A program made the position numbers and the translations under genes. Positions 39,138-47,868 of a stretch of 64,000 nt of DNA are shown in pieces. The notes under the pieces were generated by a model. That model was given only the letters and a program-made list of their open reading frames with translations, did not search any database and was not told where the DNA came from. How positions within the stretch are numbered: the stretch's first letter is position 1; each line of letters opens with the position of its first letter. The DNA comes from Nitrobacter sp039808345. Lineage in GTDB: Bacteria; Pseudomonadota; Alphaproteobacteria; Rhizobiales; Xanthobacteraceae. The stretch is taken from assembly GCF_047824785.1 (NCBI RefSeq), contig NZ_CP181167.1, forward strand, positions 2,480,001-2,544,000, written 5' to 3'.

Positions 39138-40106
39138 ATGGGACTCTCGAAAAAGGACGAAGCATTGTTAAAGGTGGATTTCTCCCGGATCAATCAGGCC
39201 AAGGCGGTCTTCGATGATATCTACATCCAGGACGATCCGAGGTCGTATTTCTCGACCCTGGGCGACCTCGACTACATGATCACCGATGTCGCCGAGCCGG
39301 TCATCCGCCAGATACTATCCGCCAAGGCTTCCGTCACCGAATCCAAACCGGTCGTGCTCGATGTCGGCTGCTCATACGGCATCAACGCCGCCGTGCATCG
39401 CTTCCCCCTGACCTTCGGCGGCCTGCGCCATCGCTACGCCCGGCGCGAGATCAAGGCAGTGTCTTCCGAAGAGCTGATGCAGCTCGACCGCAATTTCTAT
39501 GCGAGCTGGCCCGATCACGGCCTCGCTCGGTTTCTCGGCCTCGACGTATCGGCGCCGGCCGTTCGCTATGCGACGCGCGTCGGGCTTCTCGAACAGGGCA
39601 TCGTCGCCGACCTCGAAAGCCAGCCGCTTTCGGCGGAGGACGCGCGCATCATCAAGCCCGTTGACGTCATTCTGTCCACGGGGTGCATCGGCTATGTCAC
39701 CGAAAAGACATTCGGCAAGCTGCTCGACGCAACCGAGAGGAAGCCATGGATCATTTCCTTCGTGCTGCGGATGTTTCCTTATGACGCGCTTGAAAAGACC
39801 TTCGCTGAGCGCGGCCTGGTCACGGAAAAGCTGGGCGGCGTAACCTTCATCCAGCGCCGTTTTCGCGATGCCGAAGAATTCGAGAACAGCCTTGCAACGC
39901 TTGCGGCCGCCCAGATCGATTCAACAGGACTCGAGTCCGAAGGATTGTTCCACGCCGATTTGATCCTTTCCCGGCCGGAAGCGGATGCGCGTATCGCCTC
40001 GCTCGAAGACATCGTCACCGTGGCCAGCGGACGGGGCCGTCCGATCGCGCCGCGTTATGTGCACGTCGAGAGCGACGACGGCCTGCAGGTGACCCTGGAG
40101 CCGTGA
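39138..40106 (+). CDS. Putative SAM-dependent methyltransferase-like protein
   Basis: A 322-residue soluble protein. VVLDVGCSYGINAAV (residues about 72-86) is a convincing methyltransferase motif I, with later strands LGLDVSAPAVRYA and PVDVILSTGCIGYVT in the right order. The N-terminal 60 residues (DDIYIQDDPRSYFSTLGDLDYMI) and the C-terminal 100 residues are not recognised. The small-molecule or protein substrate is unknown. It is divergent from the SET gene with 183 bases between them. Confidence 0.75.
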   Translation: MGLSKKDEALLKVDFSRINQAKAVFDDIYIQDDPRSYFSTLGDLDYMITDVAEPVIRQILSAKASVTESKPVVLDVGCSYGINAAVHRFPLTFGGLRHRYARREIKAVSSEELMQLDRNFYASWPDHGLARFLGLDVSAPAVRYATRVGLLEQGIVADLESQPLSAEDARIIKPVDVILSTGCIGYVTEKTFGKLLDATERKPWIISFVLRMFPYDALEKTFAERGLVTEKLGGVTFIQRRFRDAEEFENSLATLAAAQIDSTGLESEGLFHADLILSRPEADARIASLEDIVTVASGRGRPIAPRYVHVESDDGLQVTLEP

Positions 40107-40241
40107 TCCGTGCCTCGTGCGCCCCGCAATTTCATGACTGTCCGGAGTACGCCATCAGGCCCTGAGACGCGGTTTGGCGGGCTCGAATACGAACGTATCC
40201 ATCGCCGACCAGCTTGATTGTTTTTCTCGGGAGATCGTTGA

Positions 40242-40712
40242 ATGACAAGCCCGCGCCGCTGCCTCACCGCCAGCCTTTGTGTTGCCGCGGCGACGATGCT
40301 TGCCGCTCCACCAGCCTTTGCCGACCGCTGCGACGACCTGGCCGCACAACTCAAAAGCCAGATCGACGGCCTGCGTATCGGCAAGACCGCAGCCAATGTG
40401 ATTTACCTGTCGCATCCCGCGGCCACGCAGTTGATCCTCGGTTGCTCCAACCGCAAGGTCACCAATGAACTGATCGCGGGCACGGACACCCGTAAACCAA
40501 ATCCCGAGTTTTACGATCTGGTGGCGCGAGCCTCCGCCATCATCTTCACGATCCCGATCGCCGACACGTTGAGAGGCGCGACGCGCTGCATGAAGCGCAT
40601 GGGCCTGTTACGCGGCGACGACGTGCAGACGCGCTTCCGGCGGCTAAACATGCATTGCACCCGCACCAAGACCAGTTCCGCCATCGCGGTGTCCCGCGGC
40701 ATCGACGAGTAA
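40242..40712 (+). CDS. Secreted protein of unknown function
   Basis: A 156-residue protein with a clear signal peptide (MTSPRRCLTASLCVAAATML, cleavage likely after AFA at residue 27). The mature part has five cysteines (DRCDDLAA, LGCSNRK, TRCMKRM, MHCTRT), suiting disulfides in the periplasm. I do not recognise the family. It stands between the methyltransferase-like gene and the GFA gene on the same strand. Confidence 0.7.
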   Translation: MTSPRRCLTASLCVAAATMLAAPPAFADRCDDLAAQLKSQIDGLRIGKTAANVIYLSHPAATQLILGCSNRKVTNELIAGTDTRKPNPEFYDLVARASAIIFTIPIADTLRGATRCMKRMGLLRGDDVQTRFRRLNMHCTRTKTSSAIAVSRGIDE

Positions 40713-40808
40713 ACACCTCGAACGATCCGAACTGCCCCCGCCCGGATTGCCTGCCAGTCGTTGCAGCGATCTGGTATTCTCTCCCGGCTTTGCGCGGGAG
40801 GGTCAAAA

Positions 40809-41168
40809 ATGCAGGATGAAAAAACATACACGGGCGGCTGCCATTGCGGTCAGGTGCGCTTCGAGTGCACGACGGATCTTGCCATGGTCACCGCGTGCAA
40901 CTGCTCGATCTGCACCAAGAAGGGATTGCACGTCACGTTTCTCGCGCCGCATAGTTTTCAGCTCCGGGCGGGCGAGGATAATCTGAAGGAATACCTGTTC
41001 AACAAGCAAATGATCCGGCATCAGCTTTGCATCGACTGCGGTGTCGAGGTATTCGCGCGCGGCAAGAAACCGGATGGCACGGAGGTGGTCGCCCTCAATG
41101 TGAGTTGCATCGACGGCATCGAGTTGTCCCGTCTGACATTCACGCCGGTCGACGGGCGCAGCCTCTGA
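40809..41168 (+). CDS. GFA family zinc protein (glutathione-dependent formaldehyde-activating type)
   Basis: A 119-residue protein of the GFA/CENP-V fold. Zinc ligands are visible as CHCGQV (residues 11-16), CNCSIC (30-35) and CIDCGVEVF (74-82). Despite the family name, most members have no proven formaldehyde activity. GGAGGGTCAAAA precedes ATG 40809, which sets the start; the 16 codons before are not part of the protein. Confidence 0.9.
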   Translation: MQDEKTYTGGCHCGQVRFECTTDLAMVTACNCSICTKKGLHVTFLAPHSFQLRAGEDNLKEYLFNKQMIRHQLCIDCGVEVFARGKKPDGTEVVALNVSCIDGIELSRLTFTPVDGRSL

Positions 41169-41203
41169 AACCCTGCGCTTTTGCGATAACGCTTTCCGGC
41201 CCG

Positions 41204-41306
41204 AGCCTCTCCGCTTCTGATAGAATCAGAAGCGGGCTCCATAATTTTGAGTGGACGCGTTTTTTTCACGCGAACCGGTTGTCCGCTTCGCTTGAAAACG
41301 ATCCAG
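41204..41306. repeat. Intergenic palindromic repeat, copy 4
   Basis: GAGCCTCTCCGCTTCTGATAG pairs with AATCAGAAGCGGGCTC, followed by GACGCG-TTTTTTTCACGCGAACCGG and CCGCTTCGCTTGAAAACG. Close match to the copy at 32881. Confidence 0.85.
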
Positions 41307-41337
41307 AATATTTTTCGCTCTTCGTTCAGCGCAAAAC

Positions 41338-41372
41338 AAAAAAGGCGCCACGAGGCTATCGCGGCGCCTTTT
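41338..41372 (-). terminator. Rho-independent terminator, bidirectional form
   Basis: AAAAAAGGCGCC (41338-41349) and GGCGCCTTTT (41363-41372) form a GC-rich stem with A/T runs on both sides. It lies 20 bases past the stop of the minus-strand Tim44-like gene, its most likely user, and could also stop reading from the GFA gene. Confidence 0.8.
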
Positions 41373-41391
41373 GAATGATCATGCGGACCGG

Positions 41392-42330
41392 TCAGGTCTG
41401 CTGGATGGCCGACAACTCCCACTTCCCTCCATCCCGACGCGCGAAGGTCCAGATCTCGGCCGCTTCCTGCGGCTGGTCGCCGCCATCCACGACGCGCCCG
41501 CTGGCGCGCTCGGTGGTCTTGTCGATCAGCGAGTAGCGCAAGGCCACCGTGGCATAATCGGTCACGCCTTCGCGCCAGGCTTCCGCGAGATCGCCCTGCA
41601 GAAGCTTGACGTCGGACACCGTGTTGACCACGCCGCGAGCGTCGTTGGCCCGGAGATCTTCGGTGAAGTAGGACACCATTTCCGGCGTCGCCAGCGTGTG
41701 CAAGGTCTTGACGTCTTCTTTCGACCACGCGGCCTGGATCTCTCCGAGCAGGCGCTCAAAGGTCTCATAGTCGGATGGCGTGATTTCCAGCGGAGCGGCG
41801 TTTGACATCGAACCAAAACCGAGACCGCTGCGGGCATTGGTTTGAGCAGCGGGTCCCGGCGTCGGTCCGGCGTAGGCAGGCGCGTTACGCCGCTGCCACC
41901 ACGACATCGCAAAACGCACGAGGAGATAGATCAGGCCGACCTGAAGCACGAGGCCGATGATGGATGACAGACCCTCAAGACCTCCGAACAGGCCGCCGCC
42001 GAACAGCATTCCCAACAATCCCGCGCCGAGGAAACCGGCGGCGAGACCGCCGAGCATGCCCATGCCCGGCCGGGCTGAGCGTCCAGCGGCCGCGGCGCCG
42101 GCGGCCGGACGGCCGGGTTGACCCATGGTGCGATCGAACGGACGCGCCGCGTTCGGCGCGGTGCTGGTCGCGGGCGGCGCGGAGAAGGTGTGCGAGCCGC
42201 GCGACCCCATGCTCTTGCCTCCACCGATGCGGGCGTCCGCTGCCGAGACAGCGAACATCAAGGGAAGCGCCAACGACAGGACGACGGCGAAAGCCTTCAT
42301 CAAGCCGGACGCCCGCTTAGCCAAATTCAT
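41392..42330 (-). CDS. Tim44-like domain membrane protein
   Basis: A 312-residue protein with a signal or first membrane segment (residues about 10-33), a Ser/Ala/Pro-rich linker, a glycine-rich hydrophobic stretch (MGMLGGLAAGFLGAGLLGMLFGG...), another helix (IGLVLQVGLIYLLVRFAM), and a C-terminal Tim44-like domain (about residues 185-312, TPSDYETFERLLGEIQAAWSKEDVKTLHTLATPEM). Related proteins occur widely in Rhizobiales; roles in membrane protein assembly are suggested by the mitochondrial relative but unproven here. A terminator lies 20 bases downstream. Confidence 0.87.
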   Translation of the reverse strand: MNLAKRASGLMKAFAVVLSLALPLMFAVSAADARIGGGKSMGSRGSHTFSAPPATSTAPNAARPFDRTMGQPGRPAAGAAAAGRSARPGMGMLGGLAAGFLGAGLLGMLFGGGLFGGLEGLSSIIGLVLQVGLIYLLVRFAMSWWQRRNAPAYAGPTPGPAAQTNARSGLGFGSMSNAAPLEITPSDYETFERLLGEIQAAWSKEDVKTLHTLATPEMVSYFTEDLRANDARGVVNTVSDVKLLQGDLAEAWREGVTDYATVALRYSLIDKTTERASGRVVDGGDQPQEAAEIWTFARRDGGKWELSAIQQT

Positions 42331-42460
42331 AAGTTGTTCCTTTTCTCTCTTTTCCTGGCAGGATCCGTGCCCCTAAAATGGTTAGCTCGGATCAAAAGAA
42401 AAGTCTTATCGAGGCATAAAACTGCGGCTCACCGTCGCGGGAAACTTCGGCTGTATTCCC

Positions 42461-42805
42461 TCATCCTCGTGCCAGGTCGAGAAAATGCCGCCCTGCCTTG
42501 TCTTCGATTTCAACGATCCAGGCATCCGGATCGAATCGAACTTCTCTCGCAAGGCGCTGTTCGACCGCCTGCTCGGCAACAGGCTCGGCCGACGAAGGCG
42601 CAAACACACGTTCAACGGGCCGGCTGTCGTCGTACACGGCCTGCGGCGCGGGGGCGTAAAGCATCGCATTGCCGTCGAGCAACGCCAGCTTGACGAAAAC
42701 GGCGCCTGCCTCGTCCGCTCCACGGCGGCGCACCGCCCCGAAAACGCCCTCGCACTGGCAACGGCGCAGATAAGCGGCAACCCAAATGCTCGACTTCAAC
42801 CTCAT
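42461..42805 (-). CDS. DUF1491 family protein
   Basis: A 114-residue protein; residues 1-45 (MRLKSSIWVAAYLRRCQCEG onward, VFVKLALLDGNAMLYAPAPQ) and 85-112 (FDPDAWIVEIEDKAGRHFLDL) match DUF1491, a small alphaproteobacterial family of unknown function. The start at 42805 follows the conserved family N-terminus; ATG 42811 is also possible. No membrane segment or signal is seen. Confidence 0.85.
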   Translation of the reverse strand: MRLKSSIWVAAYLRRCQCEGVFGAVRRRGADEAGAVFVKLALLDGNAMLYAPAPQAVYDDSRPVERVFAPSSAEPVAEQAVEQRLAREVRFDPDAWIVEIEDKAGRHFLDLARG

Positions 42806-42930
42806 GGACATGAAGATACGCGCTTCGTGACAGCGAGACCAGTGCAGCCTGCACATTGATGCGGCGAGGTCGAGCGGTCATATGTCCGCTCGGCAACCTT
42901 CCGTCGTTTGTCTGCTTCCGGCGGCTCTGC

Positions 42931-43023
42931 TAGAGACTGTTTCAACAGCGTTGAATCCGATTCAACCGCGTTGAATCCGTCTCGTCGCTTGTTTTCTGTT
43001 TGAGCATGATCTTTTCCGAGAAG
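42931..43023. repeat. Intergenic palindromic repeat, copy 5
   Basis: TAGAGACTGTTTCAACAGCGTTGAATCCGATTCAACCGCGTTGAATC..., followed by GTTTGAGCATGATCTTTTCCGA. It is the reverse complement of the blocks at 51661 and 56790 and sits directly upstream of purB, so it may lie in the purB leader. Confidence 0.85.
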
Positions 43024-43037
43024 TTCAAGGACCGTTC

Positions 43038-44345
43038 ATGATCCCCCGTTACGCCCGCCCGGAAATGGCTTCGATCTGGGAGCCGCAGACCCGCTTCAAG
43101 ATCTGGTTCGAGATCGAGGCTCATGCCGCGGATGCCCAGGCCGAACTCGGCGTGATTCCGAAGGAAGCGGCCGAGATTATCTGGGCCAAGGCGAAAGACG
43201 CCACGTTCGATATTCAGCGAATCGATGAGATCGAGCGCGAAACCAGGCACGATGTCATCGCCTTCCTCACTCACCTCGCCGAAATCGTCGGCCCCGAGGC
43301 GCGCTTCGTGCATCAGGGCATGACGTCATCGGACGTGCTCGACACCTGCCTCAACGTGCAACTCACCCGCGCCGCCGACATCCTGATCGCCGATATCGAC
43401 AAGCTGCTCGGAGCGCTGAAGACCCGCGCATTCGAACACAAGATGACGCCGACCATCGGCCGCTCGCACGGCATTCACGCCGAACCCGTGACCTTCGGCC
43501 TCAAGCTCGCTTACGCCTATGCGGAGTTCACACGCGCCAGGGAGCGCCTGACAGCGGCCCGCCGGGAGGTCGCGACCTGCGCGATCTCGGGCGCGGTCGG
43601 CACCTTCGCCCAGATCGATCCGCGCGTGGAAGAGCATGTCGCGGGCGCGATGGGACTGATCCCCGAGCCGGTTTCAACCCAGGTGATACCGCGTGACCGG
43701 CATGCGATGTTTTTCGCGACGCTCGGCGTCATCGCGTCGTCGATGGAGCGGCTCGCCATCGAAATCCGTCATCTGCAACGCACCGAGGTGCTGGAAGCCG
43801 AGGAGTTCTTCTCCGAAGGCCAGAAAGGCTCCTCGGCGATGCCGCACAAGCGCAACCCGGTTCTGACCGAGAACATCACGGGGCTGGCGCGCATGGTGCG
43901 CGCCTGTGTGACACCCGCTCTGGAGAATGTCGCGCTCTGGCATGAACGTGATATCTCGCACTCCTCGGTCGAACGCATGATCGGCCCGGACGCGACGGTG
44001 ACGCTCGACTTCGCGCTCAACCGCCTCGCGGGCGTCATCGACAAGCTTCTGGTCTATCCCGCCACCATGCAAAAGAACCTCGACCGTCTCGGCGGACTCG
44101 TGCATTCGCAGCGCGTGCTGATCGCGCTCACGCAGAAAGGCGCGAGCCGCGAGGATGCCTACAAGCTGGTTCAGCGGAACGCCATGCCGGTGTGGCGCGG
44201 CGAAGGCGACTTCGAGACGCTTCTGAAGAACGATGCCGAGGTGACGAAATATCTCACCGACGCCGAGATCGCCGAGCAGTTCGACCTCAATTACCACTTC
44301 AAGCACGTCGATACGATCTTCAAGCGGGTGTTCGGAAGCGCTTGA
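43038..44345 (+). CDS. purB: Adenylosuccinate lyase
   Basis: Cleaves SAICAR and adenylosuccinate, releasing fumarate, in purine synthesis. The 435-residue protein has the fumarase/aspartase superfamily signature GSSAMPHKRNP (residues near 270) with the flexible catalytic serine, the TSSDVLDT segment and GRSHGIHAEP with catalytic His. ATG 43038 begins MIPRYARPEMASIW, the usual family start. It is the third purine gene of the window, separate from guaA and guaB. Confidence 0.97.
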   Translation: MIPRYARPEMASIWEPQTRFKIWFEIEAHAADAQAELGVIPKEAAEIIWAKAKDATFDIQRIDEIERETRHDVIAFLTHLAEIVGPEARFVHQGMTSSDVLDTCLNVQLTRAADILIADIDKLLGALKTRAFEHKMTPTIGRSHGIHAEPVTFGLKLAYAYAEFTRARERLTAARREVATCAISGAVGTFAQIDPRVEEHVAGAMGLIPEPVSTQVIPRDRHAMFFATLGVIASSMERLAIEIRHLQRTEVLEAEEFFSEGQKGSSAMPHKRNPVLTENITGLARMVRACVTPALENVALWHERDISHSSVERMIGPDATVTLDFALNRLAGVIDKLLVYPATMQKNLDRLGGLVHSQRVLIALTQKGASREDAYKLVQRNAMPVWRGEGDFETLLKNDAEVTKYLTDAEIAEQFDLNYHFKHVDTIFKRVFGSA

Positions 44346-44473
44346 GCACGCAAGCCGCCCGGGTCAGGCCGGGGACATGCTTTGCTCGAAAACGCTACAG
44401 GCTAACTCCGCGTTAACCCTGACACTCGTAGGGTTTATTGATACCGATCACCGGTCGACCGGCGGGCCGATTT

Positions 44474-45082
44474 ATGGCGTTGGCGCAGCAAATCTCGAAC
44501 CTGCCGGTTGAGCGCCGGCGCTTCCAACGGGTCAGGGTGCACCTGCTGGGCCGCTACATGCTGCCGGATCGGCGCGAGTTCCCCTGCCAGGTTATCAACA
44601 TGTCCCCTGGCGGGCTGGCCATGCTGGCGCCTGGTATCGGCCGGGTCGGCGACCGGGTTATTGTCTATCTCGACCACATCGGCCGGGTCGAAGGCAGGAT
44701 CACCCGGATTATCGACAGCGGGTTCGCCATGAACATCAGCGCGACCCCGCGCAAGCGCGACAAGCTGGCTTCGCAACTCACCTGGCTCGCCAATCGCGAT
44801 ATTCTCAATCTTCCGGAAGACCGCCGCCACGACCGCATCGTGCCCCGCAACCCGATCGCGATTCTCGCTCTCGAGGATGGTACAAGGATAACGTGCCGTA
44901 TCCTCGACCTCTCGATGTCAGGGGCTGCCGTCTCAGCTGAAAAGACCCCGCCGCTGCAGTCCAGGGTCGCACTCGGCAAGGTGCTGGCCCGCGTGGTTCG
45001 CAGTCTGGAAGAGGGTTTCGCGCTCGAATTCATCCACGAGCAACATGCCGACACGCTTGAAGACGACGTTACCGCCAGGTAA
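44474..45082 (+). CDS. Protein with two tandem PilZ domains
   Basis: A 202-residue cytoplasmic protein. The first PilZ-like unit is RRRFQRVRVHLLGRYML...NMSPGGLAML (residues about 14-50); the second is EDRRHDRIVPRNPIAILAL...DLSMSGAAVS (about 115-160). Both carry the R-x(3)-R loop and D/N-x-S-x-x-G motif of c-di-GMP receptors, the second only loosely. The C-terminus, HADTLEDDVTAR, has an imperfect duplicate downstream of the porin at 47922-47960. I use ATG 44474; a frame to 44438 exists. Confidence 0.85.
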   Translation: MALAQQISNLPVERRRFQRVRVHLLGRYMLPDRREFPCQVINMSPGGLAMLAPGIGRVGDRVIVYLDHIGRVEGRITRIIDSGFAMNISATPRKRDKLASQLTWLANRDILNLPEDRRHDRIVPRNPIAILALEDGTRITCRILDLSMSGAAVSAEKTPPLQSRVALGKVLARVVRSLEEGFALEFIHEQHADTLEDDVTAR

Positions 45083-45088
45083 ATGGCC
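45049..45088 (+). repeat. Left copy of an imperfect direct repeat flanking the porin
   Basis: Covers the last codons of the PilZ gene (D-T-L-E-D-D-V-T-A-R-stop) and AAATGGCC after it. The right copy at 47927-47966 reads D-A-L-V-D-S-V-T-A-R-stop with AAACGGCC. The strongest shared block is CGT-ACCGCC-GGTAAA-GGCC. Confidence 0.65.
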
Positions 45089-46364
45089 TCAGCCTCCGCG
45101 GTGTAATAAGCGTGTCATAAGCACCTGAAATAACGCCTCCGGTTTCAATGGGTTCCAGTGACGGATCTCTGAAAAGAGGCGAAGCAATAATGAATAAGAA
45201 GAAATTCAACGCGGCAGTATGCGGCTTTGGATTAGTTTTAGCTACATCCCAGCTCACCCCGGCCGGCGCCCAGGAAATGGAACTGTATGTCGATACAGTT
45301 ACCAAGCAGGTTTACACGGAGCCCGGTAAGAACAGGGTGATGATGGGGACTTTTCAGCAGGTGAAGAAGGGTTCAGGCCAGCGGGCGCAGAGGGGTTCAA
45401 GCCAGCAGGCACAGAAAAATACAGGACAAGCCGTCGCACAGGATAATGATCTCCCGGTTGTAAAAACCAGGGAGAAAAAAGAGTGGTACGAGAAACTCAA
45501 AATTCGTGGCTACACGCAACTCCGCTCCGCCAACACCGTAGGTGGAGACAGGGATGCAGTCTCGTACTGGCCGGATAAATCGGTCGGCGAGAACAGCTCC
45601 TTTCTGATCAGGCGAGCGCGTCTGATCCTGTACGGGGACGTCAGCGATAATCTCTATGTGTATCTGCAGCCCGATTTCGCCAGCACGCCGTCCGGCTCCA
45701 GTACAGGCAATTTCGGCCAGCTAAGGGATGCCTACGCCGACATCGCCTTCGATCAGAAGAAGGAATTCCGCGTCAGGGTCGGACAATCAAAAATCCCCTT
45801 CAGCTTTGAAAACCTGCAATCCAGCCAAAATCGCCTTGCACTCGACCGTAATGACGGACTGAACAGCTGCTGCCGGGATGAGCGCGACATCGGCGCATTC
45901 TTCTACTGGGCCCCGGCTCATATACGCGAGCGGTTCAAGGATCTTGTGTCGAACAACCTGAAGGGATCCGGCGATTACGGCGTATTCGCCTTCGGCGTCT
46001 ACAATGGCCAGGGCGCCAACCGTGTCGAACAGAATAATGATATGCATATGGTCGCCCGCTTCACCTATCCGTATATGTTCAGCAACGGACAGGTCTTTGA
46101 AGCAGGCGTGCAGGCTGTCCATGGCCGCTTCGTTACATCGACCGGCCCCATAAGGGGAATTACTCCGATCATGGATGCCCCCGCGAAAGGATTCAAGGAC
46201 CAGCGCGTCGGGGTGCATGCCGTGCTTTATCCGCAACCTTTCGGGTTTCAGGCGGAATGGAACTGGGGACGGGGACCTCAGTTGAACGACACGCAGACTG
46301 AGGTGGTGCCGGTTTCTGAGACAGGGGCATAAGGTGGATCGCCCGATGAAAAGGACGATCCGGT

Positions 46365-46646
46365 ATGAAGACACGCAGACGATTTACGGCTGAGTTCAAG
46401 GCCAAGGTTGCGCTTGAGGCGATCCGTGGCGAGCGGACGATTTCGGAACTGGCGACAAAGCACCAGCTTCATCCGAACCAGATTACGCAGTGGAAACGGC
46501 AGGCCATCGAGAACCTGGCCAAGACGTTCGACGACAAGGCTGCTGATGCGCAGGTCGGCCGGGAAGCCGAGGTGACCAAGCTGCACGCCAAGATTGGCCA
46601 GCTTGTCGTTGAGCGGGATTTTTTGGCCAAGGCCTTCGATCGCTGA
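46365..46646 (+). CDS. IS3-family transposase OrfA
   Basis: A 93-residue DNA-binding subunit with the HTH_Tnp_1 domain (RRFTAEFKAKVALEAIRGERTISELATKHQLHPNQITQWK) and a leucine-zipper-like C-terminal half. A slippery heptamer T-TTT-TTG is at 46619-46625 near its end; a -1 shift there continues without a stop into orfB, giving the OrfAB fusion transposase. Confidence 0.94.
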   Translation: MKTRRRFTAEFKAKVALEAIRGERTISELATKHQLHPNQITQWKRQAIENLAKTFDDKAADAQVGREAEVTKLHAKIGQLVVERDFLAKAFDR

Positions 46647-46663
46647 GCCTGGATCGGAGGAGA

Positions 46664-47500
46664 ATGATGATTGACCCCGATCACAACCGGCTCTCGATCC
46701 GCCGCCAGTGCGAACTGGTCTCGATCTCGCGGGCGTCGTTCTACCGACAGCCCGCCGGCGAGACGCCCGAGAACCTCGAACTGATGCGCACCATCGACGA
46801 GGCCTTCATGGAGACGCCCTGGTATGGCTCCCGGCAGATGGCCCGGCATCTGCGGCGTCAGGGCTGGTGCGTGGGTCGCAAGCGGGTCCGGCGGCTGATG
46901 CGCAAGATCGGTCTGTCGCCGATCTACCAGGCGCCGAGAACCAGCGAGCCGCATCCGCAGCATCGCATCTATCCCTACCTGCTGCGGCACCTGGCGATCG
47001 AGCGGCCGGATCACGTTTGGTGTGCCGATGTGACCTATATCCCGATGCGGCGCGGCTTCCTTTACCTCGTGGCCATCATGGACTGGTTCAGCCGCAAGGT
47101 CCTGGCCTGGCGGTTGTCGAACACGATGGATGCCGACTTCTGTGTTGCCGCTCTCGAAGAGGCGATCGCCTGCCATGGCAGGCCCGACATCTTCAACACC
47201 GACCAAGGCTCGCAGTTCACTAGCTTCGCCTTCACGACGACGCTGAAGGATGCCGGCATCCGCATCTCCATGGACGGGCGCGGCCGCTGGATGGACAACG
47301 TCTTCATCGAACGACTGTGGCGCAGCCTCAAATATGAGTGCGTCTTCCTCAGCACATTCGAAACGGGAAGCCAAGCCCGCTGCGGCATCGGCTCCTGGAT
47401 AGACTATTACAACCGGCGACGCCCGCACTCGACCTTCGCCGGCAGGACGCCCGACGAAGTCCATGCTATGGCGGAAATGACGGAGCAATTGGCGGCGTAG
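46664..47500 (+). CDS. IS3-family transposase OrfB (DDE)
   Basis: A 278-residue integrase-like catalytic subunit. The DDE residues are in WCADVTYIPM, FNTDQGSQF and NVFIERLWRSLKYE, followed by DYYNRRRPHSTFAGRTPDEV. The N-terminal HTH_21 segment (ISRASFYRQP) is intact. It can start at ATG 46664 or be made as an OrfAB fusion by -1 frameshift at 46619-46625. No lesion is seen. Confidence 0.95.
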   Translation: MMIDPDHNRLSIRRQCELVSISRASFYRQPAGETPENLELMRTIDEAFMETPWYGSRQMARHLRRQGWCVGRKRVRRLMRKIGLSPIYQAPRTSEPHPQHRIYPYLLRHLAIERPDHVWCADVTYIPMRRGFLYLVAIMDWFSRKVLAWRLSNTMDADFCVAALEEAIACHGRPDIFNTDQGSQFTSFAFTTTLKDAGIRISMDGRGRWMDNVFIERLWRSLKYECVFLSTFETGSQARCGIGSWIDYYNRRRPHSTFAGRTPDEVHAMAEMTEQLAA

Positions 47501-47868
47501 AAACGAACCCGATCCACCTTAGCCAGGCCGCCAAACTGTCTCACCAAGCGGGTCCACCTCAGACAATGCTCACCGAATCGTCGCTGAGCGGCGGTTATGT
47601 TCTCGCAAACTACCGGCTTAACGCGGGACAATGGGGAATGCTATTCCCCTTCGTTAAATGGCAGCACTTCGAGGGCGGCCAGAAATTCGAGCGCAACGCC
47701 CCGAGAAACTACGTCAATGACTGGGAATTCGGCGTGGAATGGCAGGTCACGAAAGAGATCGAGCTTACAGCGGTTTATCACCGGATGAATCGCACCGATC
47801 TGGCGAACGCTCCCTATGACCGGTTCAAGGCTGATGTCCTGAGATTCCAGCTCCAGTGGAATTACTGA

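Larger units (their letters stand above)
46299..47561 (+). mobile_element. IS3-family element with 3-bp target duplication
   Basis: 1263 bases beginning TGAGGTGGTGCCGG and ending CGGGTCCACCTCA; 26-base imperfect terminal inverted repeats share TGAGGTGG and TGAGACAG blocks. GAC occurs at 46296-46298 and 47562-47564, a 3-bp target duplication. It holds the expected orfA and orfB in a -1 arrangement and appears complete. Confidence 0.95.
45190..47868 (+). pseudogene. Phosphate-selective-type (OprP/OprO) porin split by an IS3 element
   Basis: Outer-membrane beta-barrel protein with a signal peptide (cut near residue 28, PAGAQ). LKIRGYTQLRSANTVGGD, FLIRRARLILYGDVSDNLYVYLQPDFA and FRVRVGQSKIPFSFENLQSSQNRLALDR are typical of the OprP/porin-O family. 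The gene reads to NDTQT at 46298, is interrupted by 1263 bases of IS3 plus a 3-base duplication, and resumes at 47565 with MLTESSLSGGYVLANYR to the C-terminal aromatic NY (47868). Joining across one GAC restores one frame of about 470 residues. The start of the gene is A/T-richer, with codon use unlike its neighbours, and the gene is bracketed by a repeat of the PilZ 3' end, so it looks acquired. Confidence 0.9.
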
